A DNA stretch of 64,000 nucleotides, taken from NCBI GenBank assembly GCA_036277115.1, contig DASUNM010000024.1, positions 186,001 through 250,000 on the forward strand, in the 5' to 3' direction. Made by a program: the position numbers and the translations under genes. This stretch comes from Pyrinomonadaceae bacterium. GTDB taxonomy: Bacteria; Acidobacteriota; Blastocatellia; Pyrinomonadales; Pyrinomonadaceae. Shown piece by piece: positions 19,677-30,300 of the stretch. A model generated the notes under the pieces. That model was given only the letters and a program-made list of their open reading frames with translations. It ran no database searches and was not told where the DNA came from. Position 1 is the first letter of the stretch. Every line of letters begins with the position of its first letter.

Positions 19677-21020
19677 CTAGGAGCTGGCGCGCGGTCGAAG
19701 GAGCTTTACAATCAAATAGAGCGGATAGCTGCCCGCGAGGATCGCCAGCGCGACCAGACTGTTCTTTCGATCACCAATAATCGCTCCGATCAGAAATGCG
19801 GCTGAGCCCAACAGCACCAACAAGGTCGTCCATGGATAGCCCCAGGCGCGATATGGGCGCGGCAAGTCTGGTTCCCGCCAGCGCAGGATGATCAGCGACA
19901 GATAACCCATCGAGTAATTCGCGACGAAGAAAAACGCGAGCGCGGCCAGGATCGCGCTGAACTTCGCACTGAGAATAAAGAGCACCGCGCACAGCGTGCT
20001 GATGAGAAGAGTGACCGTGGGCGTGCCGCCTTTATTAACGCGCGTGGCGCGGTGATGAAACAGTTGATCGCAGCTCATCGCGTAGAGAATGCGAGGCGCT
20101 GTCAGTACGTATGCATTCACTGTGCTAAGGATTGAAACGATCGCGAGCAGCCGAACGGTGGAATCTCCACGTTGACCGAAGATTTCTCGCGCGATCACGC
20201 CGGCGGCCAGCGGCTCGCCTGCTAGTCGCGACATCGGCAGCACGTAAACGTATGCCAGATTAACGACTACATAGATCGCGGTGACCAGCAATGTGCCGCC
20301 AATCATTGAACGCAGCACATCGCGCTTAGGGTTTTTCACTTCTTCACCGAAGTAAATCACGCCATACCAGCCGTCATAGGTGTAGAGAACTCCCTGAAGG
20401 GCGATGATTAGTGCGCCAAGGATCGCGAGGCCTTGTGGAGGTGACAAAGGTTCTCCGGGCGCGGCCTTGCCGGCGAGTGTGAAAGCAGCAATCGCGAGGG
20501 CGACGAAAACCAGGGTCTTGATGGCGCTGGTTACGTTCTGAATAAAACTGCCCCAGCGAATTCCTCGCCATTGAAGCGCCGCAAACATCAGAACAATCGC
20601 CAGCGCAACTCCTTTTTCGCGACCGGCGAGTTGCGGCACCAGCACGCCCGCATATTCGGCCACGACCAGCGACAGCACGGCGAGCGTTCCGCACGTTGAT
20701 AGCCAATCGCTGTAACCGATGACGAACCCGGGATAATTTCCCATCGCGCGCTGAATGAATACATACCAGCCGCCCGAGCGAGGAATCATCGCGCCGAGTT
20801 CGGCGACTGAATTCGCTCCGAGAAGCGCGTAGAGGCCGCCCAGGATCCAGACGCCGATATAGAGGTACGTATTCGGAAGCGCCGAGGCGACTTCTCCCGG
20901 AGTACGCAAGATGCCCATGCCGATCGTGCCGCCGATGGTCACGGCGAGACCAAAGCCTACGCCGAGTACGCGCAGCAAATGTCCCCGAGATTTGGGTTCG
21001 GTAGTCAAAGATGTGGGCAT
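19677..21020 (-). CDS. APC-family amino acid permease, 447 aa
   Basis: This is a polytopic inner-membrane transporter of the amino acid-polyamine-organocation superfamily, with about 12 hydrophobic segments. The first membrane helix carries the unwound substrate motif GGTIGMGIL, and helix six carries 'TYDGWYGVIYFGEE'. The substrate cannot be read from sequence. The start codon overlaps the stop of the upstream SIS gene (TAATG), so the two are translationally linked and probably act together. An amino-sugar or amino acid role linked to the SIS enzyme is inference. Confidence 0.88.
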   Translation of the reverse strand: MPTSLTTEPKSRGHLLRVLGVGFGLAVTIGGTIGMGILRTPGEVASALPNTYLYIGVWILGGLYALLGANSVAELGAMIPRSGGWYVFIQRAMGNYPGFVIGYSDWLSTCGTLAVLSLVVAEYAGVLVPQLAGREKGVALAIVLMFAALQWRGIRWGSFIQNVTSAIKTLVFVALAIAAFTLAGKAAPGEPLSPPQGLAILGALIIALQGVLYTYDGWYGVIYFGEEVKNPKRDVLRSMIGGTLLVTAIYVVVNLAYVYVLPMSRLAGEPLAAGVIAREIFGQRGDSTVRLLAIVSILSTVNAYVLTAPRILYAMSCDQLFHHRATRVNKGGTPTVTLLISTLCAVLFILSAKFSAILAALAFFFVANYSMGYLSLIILRWREPDLPRPYRAWGYPWTTLLVLLGSAAFLIGAIIGDRKNSLVALAILAGSYPLYLIVKLLRPRASS

Positions 21021-22054
21021 TAGAGGGTGCGCGTGACTTTCGACAGCGAGCGCGGCTTATCAGGATCCAATCCTTTTGCTTCCGCCAGGAGAGCCGCGAA
21101 CAGTTGCGCCGGAATGATGTAAGGAATCGGCGCGAGAAACTCGTCAATATCGCGCGGCATGATGATCGAGCGCGTACACATCGTGGCGGTCTCGATGTCG
21201 CCGGTAATGGCGAGCGTGTCGGCGCGCAGTTCCTGCAAGCGCCGGATCAGATCTTTCGTTCCGTCGAGCATTACGCCCGGCGGCGCAAACAGCATTACCG
21301 GGAAGTGACGTTCGATCATCGCGACCGGACCGTGCAGAAAGTCGGCTGACGAAAAGCGTTCGGCGACGACGTAGCAGGTTTCCATGAGCTTCAAAGCAAA
21401 CTCGTAAGCATTCGCGTACGCGAGCCCACGGCCGACGACGACACAGTTCTCCATGAAGACGTAGCGCTGCACCAATTCGACAATCGCCGGTTTTTGTTCC
21501 AGGGCGCGCGTCGAGAATTCAGGGATCCTGTCGTAATCGATCTTAAATCCATCTTTCGCCAGCGCCGCCGCCAGCATGCAGAACAGCATCATCTGGCCGG
21601 TGAATGTCTTGGTGGCTGCGACCGAACGTTCTTTGCCGCCGTGCATCAAGAGCGTTTCATCGACCAGCCGGACCATCTCTGACTGCGGCTCGTTCGTGAT
21701 GCCAACGGTAACCGCGCCGCACGAGCGCGCGTTTTCCAGCACGCGATTGATGTCTTCGCCTTCGCCGGATTGTGAGACGCCGATGACGAGAGCGCGCTTC
21801 AGGTTCAGTTTTGCGCCATAGAGTGTGTGGACGGACGGAGCGGACAGCGAGACTGGAATGCCGGTCGCGATCTCAAGCAGGTAGCGGCCAAACAGCGCGG
21901 CGTTGTCTGAGCTGCCGCGTGCTACGAGAACGATTAGATCGATGTCACGCTGTTTCAGCGATTCACCCAGCCGGGCGATCTTCACGCGCTCTTCGGCGAT
22001 CGTTCGCTCGAGCGCCGCGGGCTGCTCGGCGATTTCCTGAAGCATTAACGACAT
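21020..22054 (-). CDS. SIS-domain sugar-phosphate enzyme, GlmS/NagB-II-like
   Basis: Two SIS domains in tandem resemble the isomerase half of GlmS and the NagB-II type glucosamine-6-phosphate deaminases. The first has VARGSSDNAA and 'GVSQSGEGEDINRVLENA', the second 'VVGRGLAYANAYEFALKLME'. The protein has 344 aa and lacks the glutaminase domain of GlmS, so a deaminase/isomerase role in amino-sugar catabolism is likely. The ATG at 22054 is preferred over an in-frame GTG at 22060. The permease gene overlaps its stop, and a GH20 hexosaminidase is divergent 72 bases away, which supports an amino-sugar context. Confidence 0.85.
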   Translation of the reverse strand: MSLMLQEIAEQPAALERTIAEERVKIARLGESLKQRDIDLIVLVARGSSDNAALFGRYLLEIATGIPVSLSAPSVHTLYGAKLNLKRALVIGVSQSGEGEDINRVLENARSCGAVTVGITNEPQSEMVRLVDETLLMHGGKERSVAATKTFTGQMMLFCMLAAALAKDGFKIDYDRIPEFSTRALEQKPAIVELVQRYVFMENCVVVGRGLAYANAYEFALKLMETCYVVAERFSSADFLHGPVAMIERHFPVMLFAPPGVMLDGTKDLIRRLQELRADTLAITGDIETATMCTRSIIMPRDIDEFLAPIPYIIPAQLFAALLAEAKGLDPDKPRSLSKVTRTL

Positions 22055-22126
22055 CGTCACTGTTGTCTTCGCGCCCGAGATCAGGTAAATAGTCCGCGCC
22101 TTTTCAAAAGCCTTCGAAAAAAACTT

Positions 22127-24271
22127 ATGACATCGATAAGAACCTGTGGGATGGAACTGACAACTCTAACACGAACCCCGCTGCGGCAAATCGCAATTGT
22201 TTGGCTCGTGCTATTAGCCGGCATGTCTGTACATGCTCAGTCGACTAAGATCCAGGTGATTCCAGCGCCCAAGCAGATCACCGCCGGCGAAGGCGCTTTC
22301 GCGCTCAGCCGGGACACGCGCGTCTCGCTCGCTGACGGCAAGTCGGCTGAAGACCGGTTCGCGGCGCAGGACTTCATCGATGATGTTAGCGCGACGGCCG
22401 ATGTGCGATTGGCGATGGGTAGTTCGCGCCGTCAAATCCTGATTGGGGGCATCCACGACCCGCGCATCGTGGCAGCGTTAAGGAAAAGTTCAGCCGACGT
22501 TCCGGCGTCATTAAATGATGAAGGCTATTTGATTCTGGCAGATCCGCGACAGGTGATCGTCGCCGGAAAGACGCCGGCCGGAACGTTCTACGGAATGCAA
22601 ACGCTGAAACAGCTTGTTCGCGGCGAAGGCGCGAATGCTTTCATTCCCGCGGTGAAGATTGTCGATTGGCCAACGATGCGTTGGCGCGGAGTCTCTGACG
22701 ACATCAGTCGCGGCCCGGTCCCCACCGTCGATTACATCAAGCGCCAGTTGCGTACCTTCGCGTACTTCAAACTGAACATGCACTCCTTCTATATGGAGCA
22801 CACGTTCGCGAGCGAGTCTCATCCGCTGATTGGGCCTGAAGGCGGATCGTTGACGCCCGCGGAGATTCGCGAGCTGGTCGCGTATGCGCGCAAGTACCAC
22901 ATCGAAGTAGTTCCCGAACAACAAACCTTTGGCCATCTCCATAAAGCGCTGCGCTTTGAAAAGTATGCCGAGCTGGCTGAGACGCCTTACGGCGATGTGC
23001 TCTCGCCGCAACAACCCGGTTCGTACAAATTAGTCGCCGATTGGTACAAGGAGCTGAACGAACTCTTTCCCGGACAGTTCTTTCACATTGGCGCCGACGA
23101 AACGTTCGAGCTGGGGGAAGGGCAAAGCCGCGCGCAGGCGCAAGCGAAAGGCGTCGGGGCGGTTTATTTTGAGCATTTGAATCGCGTTCGCGATCTGCTG
23201 AAGCCCTACAACCGGAAGCTCATGTTCTGGGGCGACATCGCTTTGAACCATCCCGATCTGATCGGCAACGTTCCCAAAGATTTGATCGTGATGAACTGGC
23301 AGTACGGCGCGCGCGACGATTTTTGGTCCTCGATCAAACCGTTTCAGGATGCGGGCCTGCAACAATTCGTCTGTCCCGGCGCAAACAACTGGAACCAGAT
23401 TTTTCCGAACCTCGAGGCCGCGTCCAAGAACATCACTAACTTTGTGCGCGACGGACAGAAGGCCGGCGCGATCGGCATGATGAACACGACCTGGGACGAT
23501 GACGGCGAGGCTTTGTTCGAGATGACCTGGCATCCGATGGCGCTCGGGGCGGCGGCGTCGTGGCAGGAGGGCGCGGTTGACGTCGCAAAATTTGATGGCG
23601 ACTTTGACTGGTCCTTCTTTCGTAATGACGGCGATCAATTTGTGAAAGCGGCGCGCGCGCTGGGCCGTGTGAACATGACGCTGGGAATCGCGACCAGCGA
23701 CGACATATTTTGGCGCGACCCTTTTACAACTCAGTTTCAAACCCTGGCGCGCACCAACGCGGAGAAAATCAAGCAAATGCGGCTGATGGTCGAAGAGGCA
23801 TCCGAGTCGCTGTTACGAAACGAAAAGCGCGCGCGGCGAAATGCTTTGGCAGTCGCGCCGATGAAATTTGCGGCCCAGCGCTTCGATCATCTCGGCCGCC
23901 GTTTTCAAATGGTGCAGAAGTTCAGCGATGAATACTGGAACGCCTATTTGAATTTGGGCGACCGCGCTAAGGCCAGGAAGCTTCGCTACTATCACGGCGC
24001 TATTTACAACAATAACCGCGAGATGGCTGAAGAGCTGGCGATCTTGAAAGAAGGCTATCGCCGGCAATGGCTGGCAGAGAACCGTCCGTACTGGTTGGAG
24101 AGTGTGCTCGCGCGTTACGACCAGATGATTTCTACCTGGCTGGCGAAGAGTCGCGCTATGGACGAGGCGATGCGGAAGTATCAAGCGACTTCGACGCTGC
24201 CTGATCCGGAAGAGTTTGGAATGGGAACCAGGCCGGCGCCGTCACCGAGTCCGAGCCCGCGGCCGCAGTAG
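22127..24271 (+). CDS. GH20 beta-N-acetylhexosaminidase, secreted
   Basis: The enzyme removes terminal beta-linked GlcNAc (or GalNAc) by substrate-assisted catalysis. A signal peptide ends near VHAQS. An N-terminal GH20b-like domain precedes the barrel, where the catalytic Asp324-Glu325 pair sits in HIGADETFE. 'PTMRWRGVSDDISRGPVPT' and 'VPEQQTFGHLHKAL' are typical of the family. Length is 714 aa; an alternative ATG lies 8 codons downstream, at 22151. The C-terminus ends in a Pro/Ser repeat (PSPSPSPRPQ). It is divergent from the SIS gene and followed by a NagX-like gene. Confidence 0.92.
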   Translation: MTSIRTCGMELTTLTRTPLRQIAIVWLVLLAGMSVHAQSTKIQVIPAPKQITAGEGAFALSRDTRVSLADGKSAEDRFAAQDFIDDVSATADVRLAMGSSRRQILIGGIHDPRIVAALRKSSADVPASLNDEGYLILADPRQVIVAGKTPAGTFYGMQTLKQLVRGEGANAFIPAVKIVDWPTMRWRGVSDDISRGPVPTVDYIKRQLRTFAYFKLNMHSFYMEHTFASESHPLIGPEGGSLTPAEIRELVAYARKYHIEVVPEQQTFGHLHKALRFEKYAELAETPYGDVLSPQQPGSYKLVADWYKELNELFPGQFFHIGADETFELGEGQSRAQAQAKGVGAVYFEHLNRVRDLLKPYNRKLMFWGDIALNHPDLIGNVPKDLIVMNWQYGARDDFWSSIKPFQDAGLQQFVCPGANNWNQIFPNLEAASKNITNFVRDGQKAGAIGMMNTTWDDDGEALFEMTWHPMALGAAASWQEGAVDVAKFDGDFDWSFFRNDGDQFVKAARALGRVNMTLGIATSDDIFWRDPFTTQFQTLARTNAEKIKQMRLMVEEASESLLRNEKRARRNALAVAPMKFAAQRFDHLGRRFQMVQKFSDEYWNAYLNLGDRAKARKLRYYHGAIYNNNREMAEELAILKEGYRRQWLAENRPYWLESVLARYDQMISTWLAKSRAMDEAMRKYQATSTLPDPEEFGMGTRPAPSPSPSPRPQ

Positions 24272-24301
24272 GATTCATTCGCAGATTACATTTCTTCCTC
24301 C

Positions 24302-24337
24302 GGAAGCTATAAACATTTCGCTCCTGACGGAGCGAAG
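24302..24337. repeat. Dispersed element A, copy 2
   Basis: CTATAAACATTTCGCTCCTG followed by ACGGAGCGAAG. Same core as copies at 707 and 38874. It lies between the GH20 and NagX-like genes. Confidence 0.6.
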
Positions 24338-24380
24338 AAGGTTGGCTTGTTGTTCACACTAAATCCGCGCATCGATCTTC

Positions 24381-25535
24381 ATGACTGAGCCGCCCCAGCG
24401 ACTGATTTCACTCGACGTGTTCCGCGGCATCACGATCGCGGGCATGGTACTCGTCAACAATCCCGGATCATGGTCGAACATCTATTGGCCGCTGGGGCAT
24501 GCGCAGTGGCATGGCTGGACGCCGACGGATCTGGTTTTTCCGTTCTTCCTGTTCATCGTTGGCGTGGCGATCCCTTTGGCTCTCGGGAAGCGGGTCGAAC
24601 GTGGCGACGAACTGAAACCGATCTTTCTCAAGATCGTCTTTCGGACGGTATTAATTTTTCTCCTCGGGGAATTTCTCGCCGGCTTCCCATACTTTCAGCT
24701 TTCCACGATTCGGATACCCGGTGTATTGCAACGCATTGCGGTCTGCTACTTCTTCGCGTCGATCATTTACCTGACGACGCGCCCGCGCACGACTGCGATC
24801 ATCGCCGTGGCGCTGGTCGTCGTTTACTTCCTGCTCATGAAGCACGTGCACTGGAACGGGTATTACGTCGGTGACTTAAGCAAGGAAGGAAATCTGGCGG
24901 CGATTATCGATCGTAAGTTGCTCGGACCGCACATTTGGAAAGGCGGCGTCGTTTACGATCCGGAGGGGTTGCTCAGCACGATGGGCGCGCTGGCGACGAC
25001 GTTAATCGGCGTGCTGACCGGCAATCTCATTCGCGGAAAAGAACGGACGGCGATCGACAAAGTGGTCGTGATGTTTGTCGCCGGCATCGTCTGCATAGTC
25101 ATCGGTTGGATTTGGAATGCGTGGTTTCCGATCAACAAGTCGCTGTGGACCAGTTCTTACGTGTTCTTCACCGGCGGGTTAGCGCTGCAATTCCTCGCCT
25201 TGTGTTACTGGCTGATCGACATCAAGGGTTACAAGGCCTGGACGAAACCGTTCGTCATCTTCGGCGTCAACGCAATCGTGTTGTTCGTGGGCACGGGCGT
25301 GATGGGGCGTTTAATGGGGATGAACTCAGGCTTTATGGGACGCTTTACGTCGATGCTTCACATCAGAAGGCCCGACGGATCGCCGATGGCGCTGCAACCA
25401 TTCATTTACAACCACGTGTTCGCTTCATGGCTGCCGCCTAAGCCCGCATCCTTGGCGTTCGCGCTCTCATTCATTCTGCTGTGGCTGTTTCTGATGTGGC
25501 TGCTGTTTCGGAAGAATATCGTGATCAAAGTTTGA
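24381..25535 (+). CDS. NagX-like membrane acyltransferase (DUF5009)
   Basis: The product is homologous to heparan-alpha-glucosaminide N-acetyltransferase and to NagX proteins of N-acetylglucosamine utilisation clusters. 'RLISLDVFRGITIAGMVLVN' at the N-terminus is the family signature, followed by WTPTDLVFPFFLFIVG. About ten hydrophobic segments are visible in 384 aa, so it is an inner-membrane protein. Its exact reaction in bacteria is not settled; transacetylation of amino sugars is the family-based guess. It follows the GH20 gene on the same strand by 109 bases. Confidence 0.88.
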   Translation: MTEPPQRLISLDVFRGITIAGMVLVNNPGSWSNIYWPLGHAQWHGWTPTDLVFPFFLFIVGVAIPLALGKRVERGDELKPIFLKIVFRTVLIFLLGEFLAGFPYFQLSTIRIPGVLQRIAVCYFFASIIYLTTRPRTTAIIAVALVVVYFLLMKHVHWNGYYVGDLSKEGNLAAIIDRKLLGPHIWKGGVVYDPEGLLSTMGALATTLIGVLTGNLIRGKERTAIDKVVVMFVAGIVCIVIGWIWNAWFPINKSLWTSSYVFFTGGLALQFLALCYWLIDIKGYKAWTKPFVIFGVNAIVLFVGTGVMGRLMGMNSGFMGRFTSMLHIRRPDGSPMALQPFIYNHVFASWLPPKPASLAFALSFILLWLFLMWLLFRKNIVIKV

Positions 25536-25621
25536 TTTGGACAGCGGCGGCTTGACGCTGCTTTAGACATTCGAGAGACAGCGGAACGATCCAAAGCGCC
25601 GTCAAGCCGGCGCACTCCAAA
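25536..25621. repeat. Dispersed element B, copy 1 (GGCGGCTTGACG)
   Basis: GGACAGCGGCGGCTTGACGC at the left end and AAAGCGCCGTCAAGCCGGCG plus CACTCC at the right end are inverted relatives. A second copy lies at 32510-32594. The element starts directly after the stop codon of the NagX-like gene. Confidence 0.75.
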
Positions 25622-25639
25622 TAATGAAGGAGAAAGACT

Positions 25640-25930
25640 ATGCCAACTTACATTGCGCTGCTCAACTGGACGCAGCAGGGAATAGCTAAAGCTAAGGAAA
25701 GTCCGAGCCGCCTGGACGCCGGACGCGAGGCGTTCAAGAAAACTGGCGTCGAGATTAAGGACACGTACCTGACGATGGGACGTTACGATCTTGTTTGCGT
25801 AATTGAAGCGCCCGACGATGAGACCTACGCGAAAGCCGTGCTCGGACTTGGCGCACAGGGAAACGTCAGCACCGAGACGCTGAAGGCGTTCACCGAGGAT
25901 CAATACCGGAAGATCGTCGGCTCGTTATAA
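25640..25930 (+). CDS. GYD-domain protein, 96 aa
   Basis: This small cytosolic protein of the GYD family (PF08734) has a ferredoxin-like fold. The family signature is seen in TYLTMGRYDLVCVIEAPDD, with the G-x-Y-D core. Family members are poorly characterised. AAGGAGAAAGACT before the ATG is a good ribosome site. No clear link to neighbours; it lies between repeat B1 and the TPR protein gene. Confidence 0.9.
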   Translation: MPTYIALLNWTQQGIAKAKESPSRLDAGREAFKKTGVEIKDTYLTMGRYDLVCVIEAPDDETYAKAVLGLGAQGNVSTETLKAFTEDQYRKIVGSL

Positions 25931-26135
25931 AAGGCGCTTCTCTTGCGGTGTGCCGCCCGATATGCGAAATACCTTTGGCCTGCCGAGTTGCTCCTATTTT
26001 GACGCACCCGCGCGCGGGCACGAGTGCTAAGTCCGCGGTGAGGGTGTGCTATGATCGCGGCTTCCAAACATCTTTGAAGTTTCTGATTTTCCGGTCTTCT
26101 CCCCAACCGGTTTCCGCTTAAAGATGGAGGTGATA

Positions 26136-27212
26136 ATGAACAGAGGCGTCCGACTCGTACTCGGCCTTGCTCTCGTCTTCTCCGCCGCATTCGTCGAAAT
26201 TCCTACCGTCACCGCATCTCGCGCCGCCGGGCCGTATCTCAATGTCGCCCTCCCCCAGCAGGCTCGGAGGAACAGCATCACCGGTCATATCTTCGGCGAG
26301 TCGCGTCGCCCGCTCTCGGATGTGTTTATAGAGTTACTGGATGATATGGGAGTGACCATCAACCGCACGCGGACAAATGCGTCCGGTCGCTACGAATTCA
26401 CGGGACTCGCGGAGGGCCGCTTTAGAGTCAGAGTTTTGCCTTACGGGACGGTCTATGCGGAGCAGGCGCAGGAGGTTCTCATTGCGAATGTCTCAGCTCG
26501 CGGCGGCGGCACGGGCAGCGAAATCCAGCAGCGTGATTTCTACCTGACGCTGAGGCCCGAAGTGAACGCCGGCCCGTTCGTCGTTCCGGGCACCGTCTTC
26601 GCGCAGGAGGTGCCAGAGGCAGCCCAAAAACTCTACGAGAAGGGCGTCGGCGAACTACGTGAGAAGAAAGAGAAGGAAGGTTTTGAGAGTCTGAGACAGG
26701 CGCTCGCGGCGTTCCCCGACTACTTCCTTGCGCTTGACCGCCTGGGCACGGAATACGCGGTGCGTGGCAACGCGAATCCGGCCTACTTCGAGGCGGCCCG
26801 TGTCCTCCTCACGAAGGCCGTGGGGGTCAACCCCAGAAGCTTTTCCAGCACGTTCGGCCTCGGGTTCGCACAGTACCACCTGAGGATGATCGACAGTGCC
26901 GTCGAGAATTTCCAGCGAGCCGTCGACCTCTACGACAAATCGGTCAACGGCCACCTCTGGCTTGGCGTCGCGCTGAAGAAGTTGGGTAAGCTCCAACAGG
27001 CCGAAGTGTCGCTCACACGCGCCAACAAGCTGGGCAACGGCAAGGTGGCCGAGGTTCACATGCGTCTGGCCGAGGTCTACAGCGAGCAGAAGCGTTACAA
27101 AGAGGCTGCCGACGAGTTGGAGCTTTTCCTGAAGAACCAACAGGACGCGCGCGACGCGGAGAAGATTAGGCAACTGATCGCACAATTGAGAGAGAAGGCG
27201 GGCGCCAAATAG
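26136..27212 (+). CDS. Secreted carboxypeptidase-regulatory-like/TPR protein, 358 aa
   Basis: A signal peptide (MNRGVRLVLGLALVFSAAFV) is followed by a beta-sandwich of the carboxypeptidase-regulatory-like type (about 47-110, 'TNASGRYEFTGLAEGRFRVR') and then tetratricopeptide repeats from about 165 to the end ('VGVNPRSFSSTFGLGFAQYH', 'GHLWLGVALKKLGKLQQAEV'). A frame opens 12 bases earlier, but that ATG lies inside the ribosome site GGAGGTGATA, so the start is 26136. It faces an Oar-like receptor gene across a shared terminator. A clear paralogue at 58714-59712 has the same convergent arrangement, which suggests the pair acts together at the outer membrane. Function unknown. Confidence 0.88.
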   Translation: MNRGVRLVLGLALVFSAAFVEIPTVTASRAAGPYLNVALPQQARRNSITGHIFGESRRPLSDVFIELLDDMGVTINRTRTNASGRYEFTGLAEGRFRVRVLPYGTVYAEQAQEVLIANVSARGGGTGSEIQQRDFYLTLRPEVNAGPFVVPGTVFAQEVPEAAQKLYEKGVGELREKKEKEGFESLRQALAAFPDYFLALDRLGTEYAVRGNANPAYFEAARVLLTKAVGVNPRSFSSTFGLGFAQYHLRMIDSAVENFQRAVDLYDKSVNGHLWLGVALKKLGKLQQAEVSLTRANKLGNGKVAEVHMRLAEVYSEQKRYKEAADELELFLKNQQDARDAEKIRQLIAQLREKAGAK

Positions 27213-27262
27213 CCACAAGCGGCGTGGGGTGAAATATCCCGCGCCTTTACGCGAGAACAAAA

Positions 27263-27294
27263 GAAAGCCCATCCGGTTTCCCGAATGGGCTTTC
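27263..27294. terminator. Bidirectional terminator between convergent genes
   Basis: GAAAGCCCATCCGG and CCGAATGGGCTTTC form a 14-base-pair stem with one mismatch. Ends of both flanking genes point to it. T-rich tails are short (CGAGTTT on plus, TTTTGTTC on minus). Confidence 0.75.
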
Positions 27295-27322
27295 GAGTTT
27301 AAGCAGGCGACCTGGAGCCGCC

Positions 27323-30300
27323 TTAGAAGATAAACCGGACCCCGAGGCGGATGCTTCGACCGCTTTGGAAAGAGTTGGTCAGACCGTAACGTTCGTCTGG
27401 GCCACCCCCCTGGTTCGGGTCGTTGATGATCGCCCGGATTGCGTTGATGGTTGAAATCCTCTGGAAGTCCCCACCGGCTTGAATGAAATCGGTCGAAAGG
27501 CCGATCTCATCTCCCGCGAAGTTGAAGCCGCTGATGTTGTCAAATACTGTCAGGTCGTTGCTTTCATTGAAAACGTTCAGGACGTCCACATCGAACACCA
27601 GCATGAACCGCTCGCTACTGCCGAAGCGGATCTTGTGGCGGAGGGCGAGGTCCGTCTGCGTGAACATGCTGGTACGCCCCAGGTCGCCGCGCCTATCCAG
27701 GATGATGCTGTCGTAGCTCTGGAAGGTGAAGCGCGTCGTGAGCGGCGTGCCGCTCTGCATTGTGGTGAAGCCCGAGAACTCGGTAGAGTGGCCGGTGCCT
27801 CCTCCAAACTGCTCTTTCCAATCCAGGGTGTAAGCGCCATAGAACTTGAAGACATGCGGCCGGTCGGTCGGCAGACGCCCGTTGTCGAGCTGGGCGTTCG
27901 CTGTGTAGGCGCTGAACGGCTGGTCGAAGTAGCGGTTAACGTTCGGGCTGGTGCGCCCGTCCTCGTCCGAGCTGGCGAGGCCGGAGTAGTTGCCAAACAG
28001 GCGGCTAAACGTGTAACTCGCATTGAAGTAGTAACGCCGCGAGAAGTGTTTGTCGAGCCGTAACTCAAGGGCGTCGTACTTTCGCACCGCCTTGGGCGAA
28101 TCAAAGCCAAAGTCTGCGTATATCTCTTTGGCCAGCCCCTCGCCGGGATTGCCGATGATGTAGATTTCGCTGCCGCTGGCGTTGTGGAAGCCGATGTCCT
28201 CTACAGCCCGGTCAACCTGCTTGTGCGTGAAGCGCCCGCTGAAGAGATAGCCACTGCCCAGGTCGCGCTCCATCCCCACGGTGAACTCGCTCTGCCGAAA
28301 CGGCTTGATGTCGGGATCAATTCCGCCCGCTTCGAGGAGCGGGAGTCCGGAATTGGACGCTACACGGAAGTCGAGTTGGCAGCGTGTTCGTCCAGGAAAG
28401 GCATCGGGAATCGGGCACTGGCCGCCCGACGGGATGGCGGTACCCCCGCCGATGAACTGCGGGGTAAAGTTCGTGAACGCCCCGTCCCCCGGGAATATCT
28501 CGAAGTAGTCGTTGCGGAAGAAGTTACCGCCGAAAGAGCCGCGCGGCAGCTCGTACTTGAACCGGTCGAAGAACCTGCCGTAGCTCGCGAAGAGCTTCGT
28601 CTTGCCGTCGCCTGTCAGGTCGGCGGCGAAGCCGAGGCGCGGGGCGAGCTTGTCGCCGAAGCCAAACGTAATGCTGGGCTGGCCCGGGATGAAGCTGGGC
28701 GCGTTTTCGCGTTCGGCGCGGATGCCAAGGTTGAGCGACAGCCAACTAGTCGGCTGCCAACTGTCCTGGAAGTAGATCGCCTGGTTCTTGCTGCTCGCGC
28801 TCCCCTGCTCGCTGAACCGCTGAATGAGCCCTGAACCGATGGCGCCAGGCGTCGGCGGAAGGATACTGGCGGAGATGCCGGAGGTAAAATTGATGTCGCG
28901 CCCGTAGCGGATCGAGACCTGGTCAATGAAAGTGTTGAATACGTCGTTGGCGAGCGCGTTCAGCTGGAAACCGCCCTTGAACAGATGGCGACCGCCGAAA
29001 TTGCTCAAGTAGTAGCTGGCGTCGACGTCGAACGTCCTTCGGCGCGAGGCGTCGAACAGGAGCTGCTCCGAGAAAAGGCGGTTGAAAGACCCGCGCTGGC
29101 CGCCCGCCTCCGCCGGGGGAGTGAGGCTCAGGCCGCTGATGAAAATGCGGGCCTGCCCGACGATGTTCTCCACGCCGTAAGACCCGATGGCCTCGTTGAG
29201 GAAGCTGTATCCGCCGCGCGCCGTGAGGACGAATTTGCTGTTCGGCGTCCACGTGAGCTGCCCCGTGACATTCTGCGAATTCTGACGACCGCCGTGCTCG
29301 CTCAGGTCGGCGGGGTCAACGGGCGAGCCGGAGAGCGCGTCGGAAAGCAAAGGCAGCTCGCCGTCTTGCTCAATTGGGTTCCACAACCACGTGCCGCTGA
29401 AGCGCAGGTTGTTGGTGACGCTGGCGTCCAAGCGGGTGAATGCATACTGGTTGACCTGGCGCAACCTGTAAGTCTCCGTGCCGACGATGCTGCTGTCGGA
29501 GGTGTCAATGAAGTTGATGGTGCGACGGGTGTTGCGTATCTGTGGTGTATAACTCGCGAAGAACCAGGCGCGATCTTTAATGATCGGGCCGCCCAAGTTG
29601 AACGTCGGGAAGTGATTGGTGCCCTCGTCCTTCGGTGGCTGGAAGTAAGTCGCCGGGCCGAAGGCATTGGTCAGGATGCGGCGCGGGCCAGCCTGCAGGC
29701 CAGCGGGCTGGAAGGAGGTCCCGAACTCGCCGTGCCAATCATTGCTGCCGCCCTTGGTGACGACGTTGATAACGCCGCCTGTCGCGCCGCCGAATTCGGC
29801 CTCGAATCCGGAAGACTTAACCTGCACCTCCTGCACGAACTGAAACGGAATGTTGTTGTTGGCGTTCAAAGTGCCGGTGCGGAAATTGCTAACCTCTTGG
29901 CCGTCAATGACATAGGTGTTCTCGGAGCCGGATGCTCCATCAATTTGGAAGCCTCCGCTCAGTGGCTCATTGCGAACCGCCGGGGCGACTTGTAGCAGGC
30001 TTGTGAAGTTGGTGCCCTTCGGCAGCAACTCGGCGGCTTGCGCCGTGATGTTGGTCTGAATCCTGTTACTCGTCGGGTCAATCGACGGGGTGTCGGTCGC
30101 GGTCACCGTCACCGTCTCCGTCACACCGCCGGCTTTCAGAGCGACGTTAACCGGAGTTGTTCTCCCGAGCGTCACCTCGACATCAGTTACTGTGCTCCCT
30201 GAGAACCCGGAGGCGGCGCTGACAGCAACCGTGTAGAAGCCGGGCGGCACCTGTAATATGCGCGCGAAGCCGCCCTCGTCTGTGGTCACCGTCCGGCTAA

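Noticed and set aside
23030..23776. A 248-codon minus-strand frame opposite the GH20 gene
   Set aside because: Same reason; the GH20 motifs on the plus strand are clear.
26124..26135. ATG at 26124 as start of the TPR protein
   Set aside because: It overlaps the ribosome site GGAGGTGATA that serves the ATG at 26136.
28985..29995. A 336-codon plus-strand frame opposite the Oar-like receptor
   Set aside because: No recognisable content, and the receptor frame has signal peptide, plug and barrel end.
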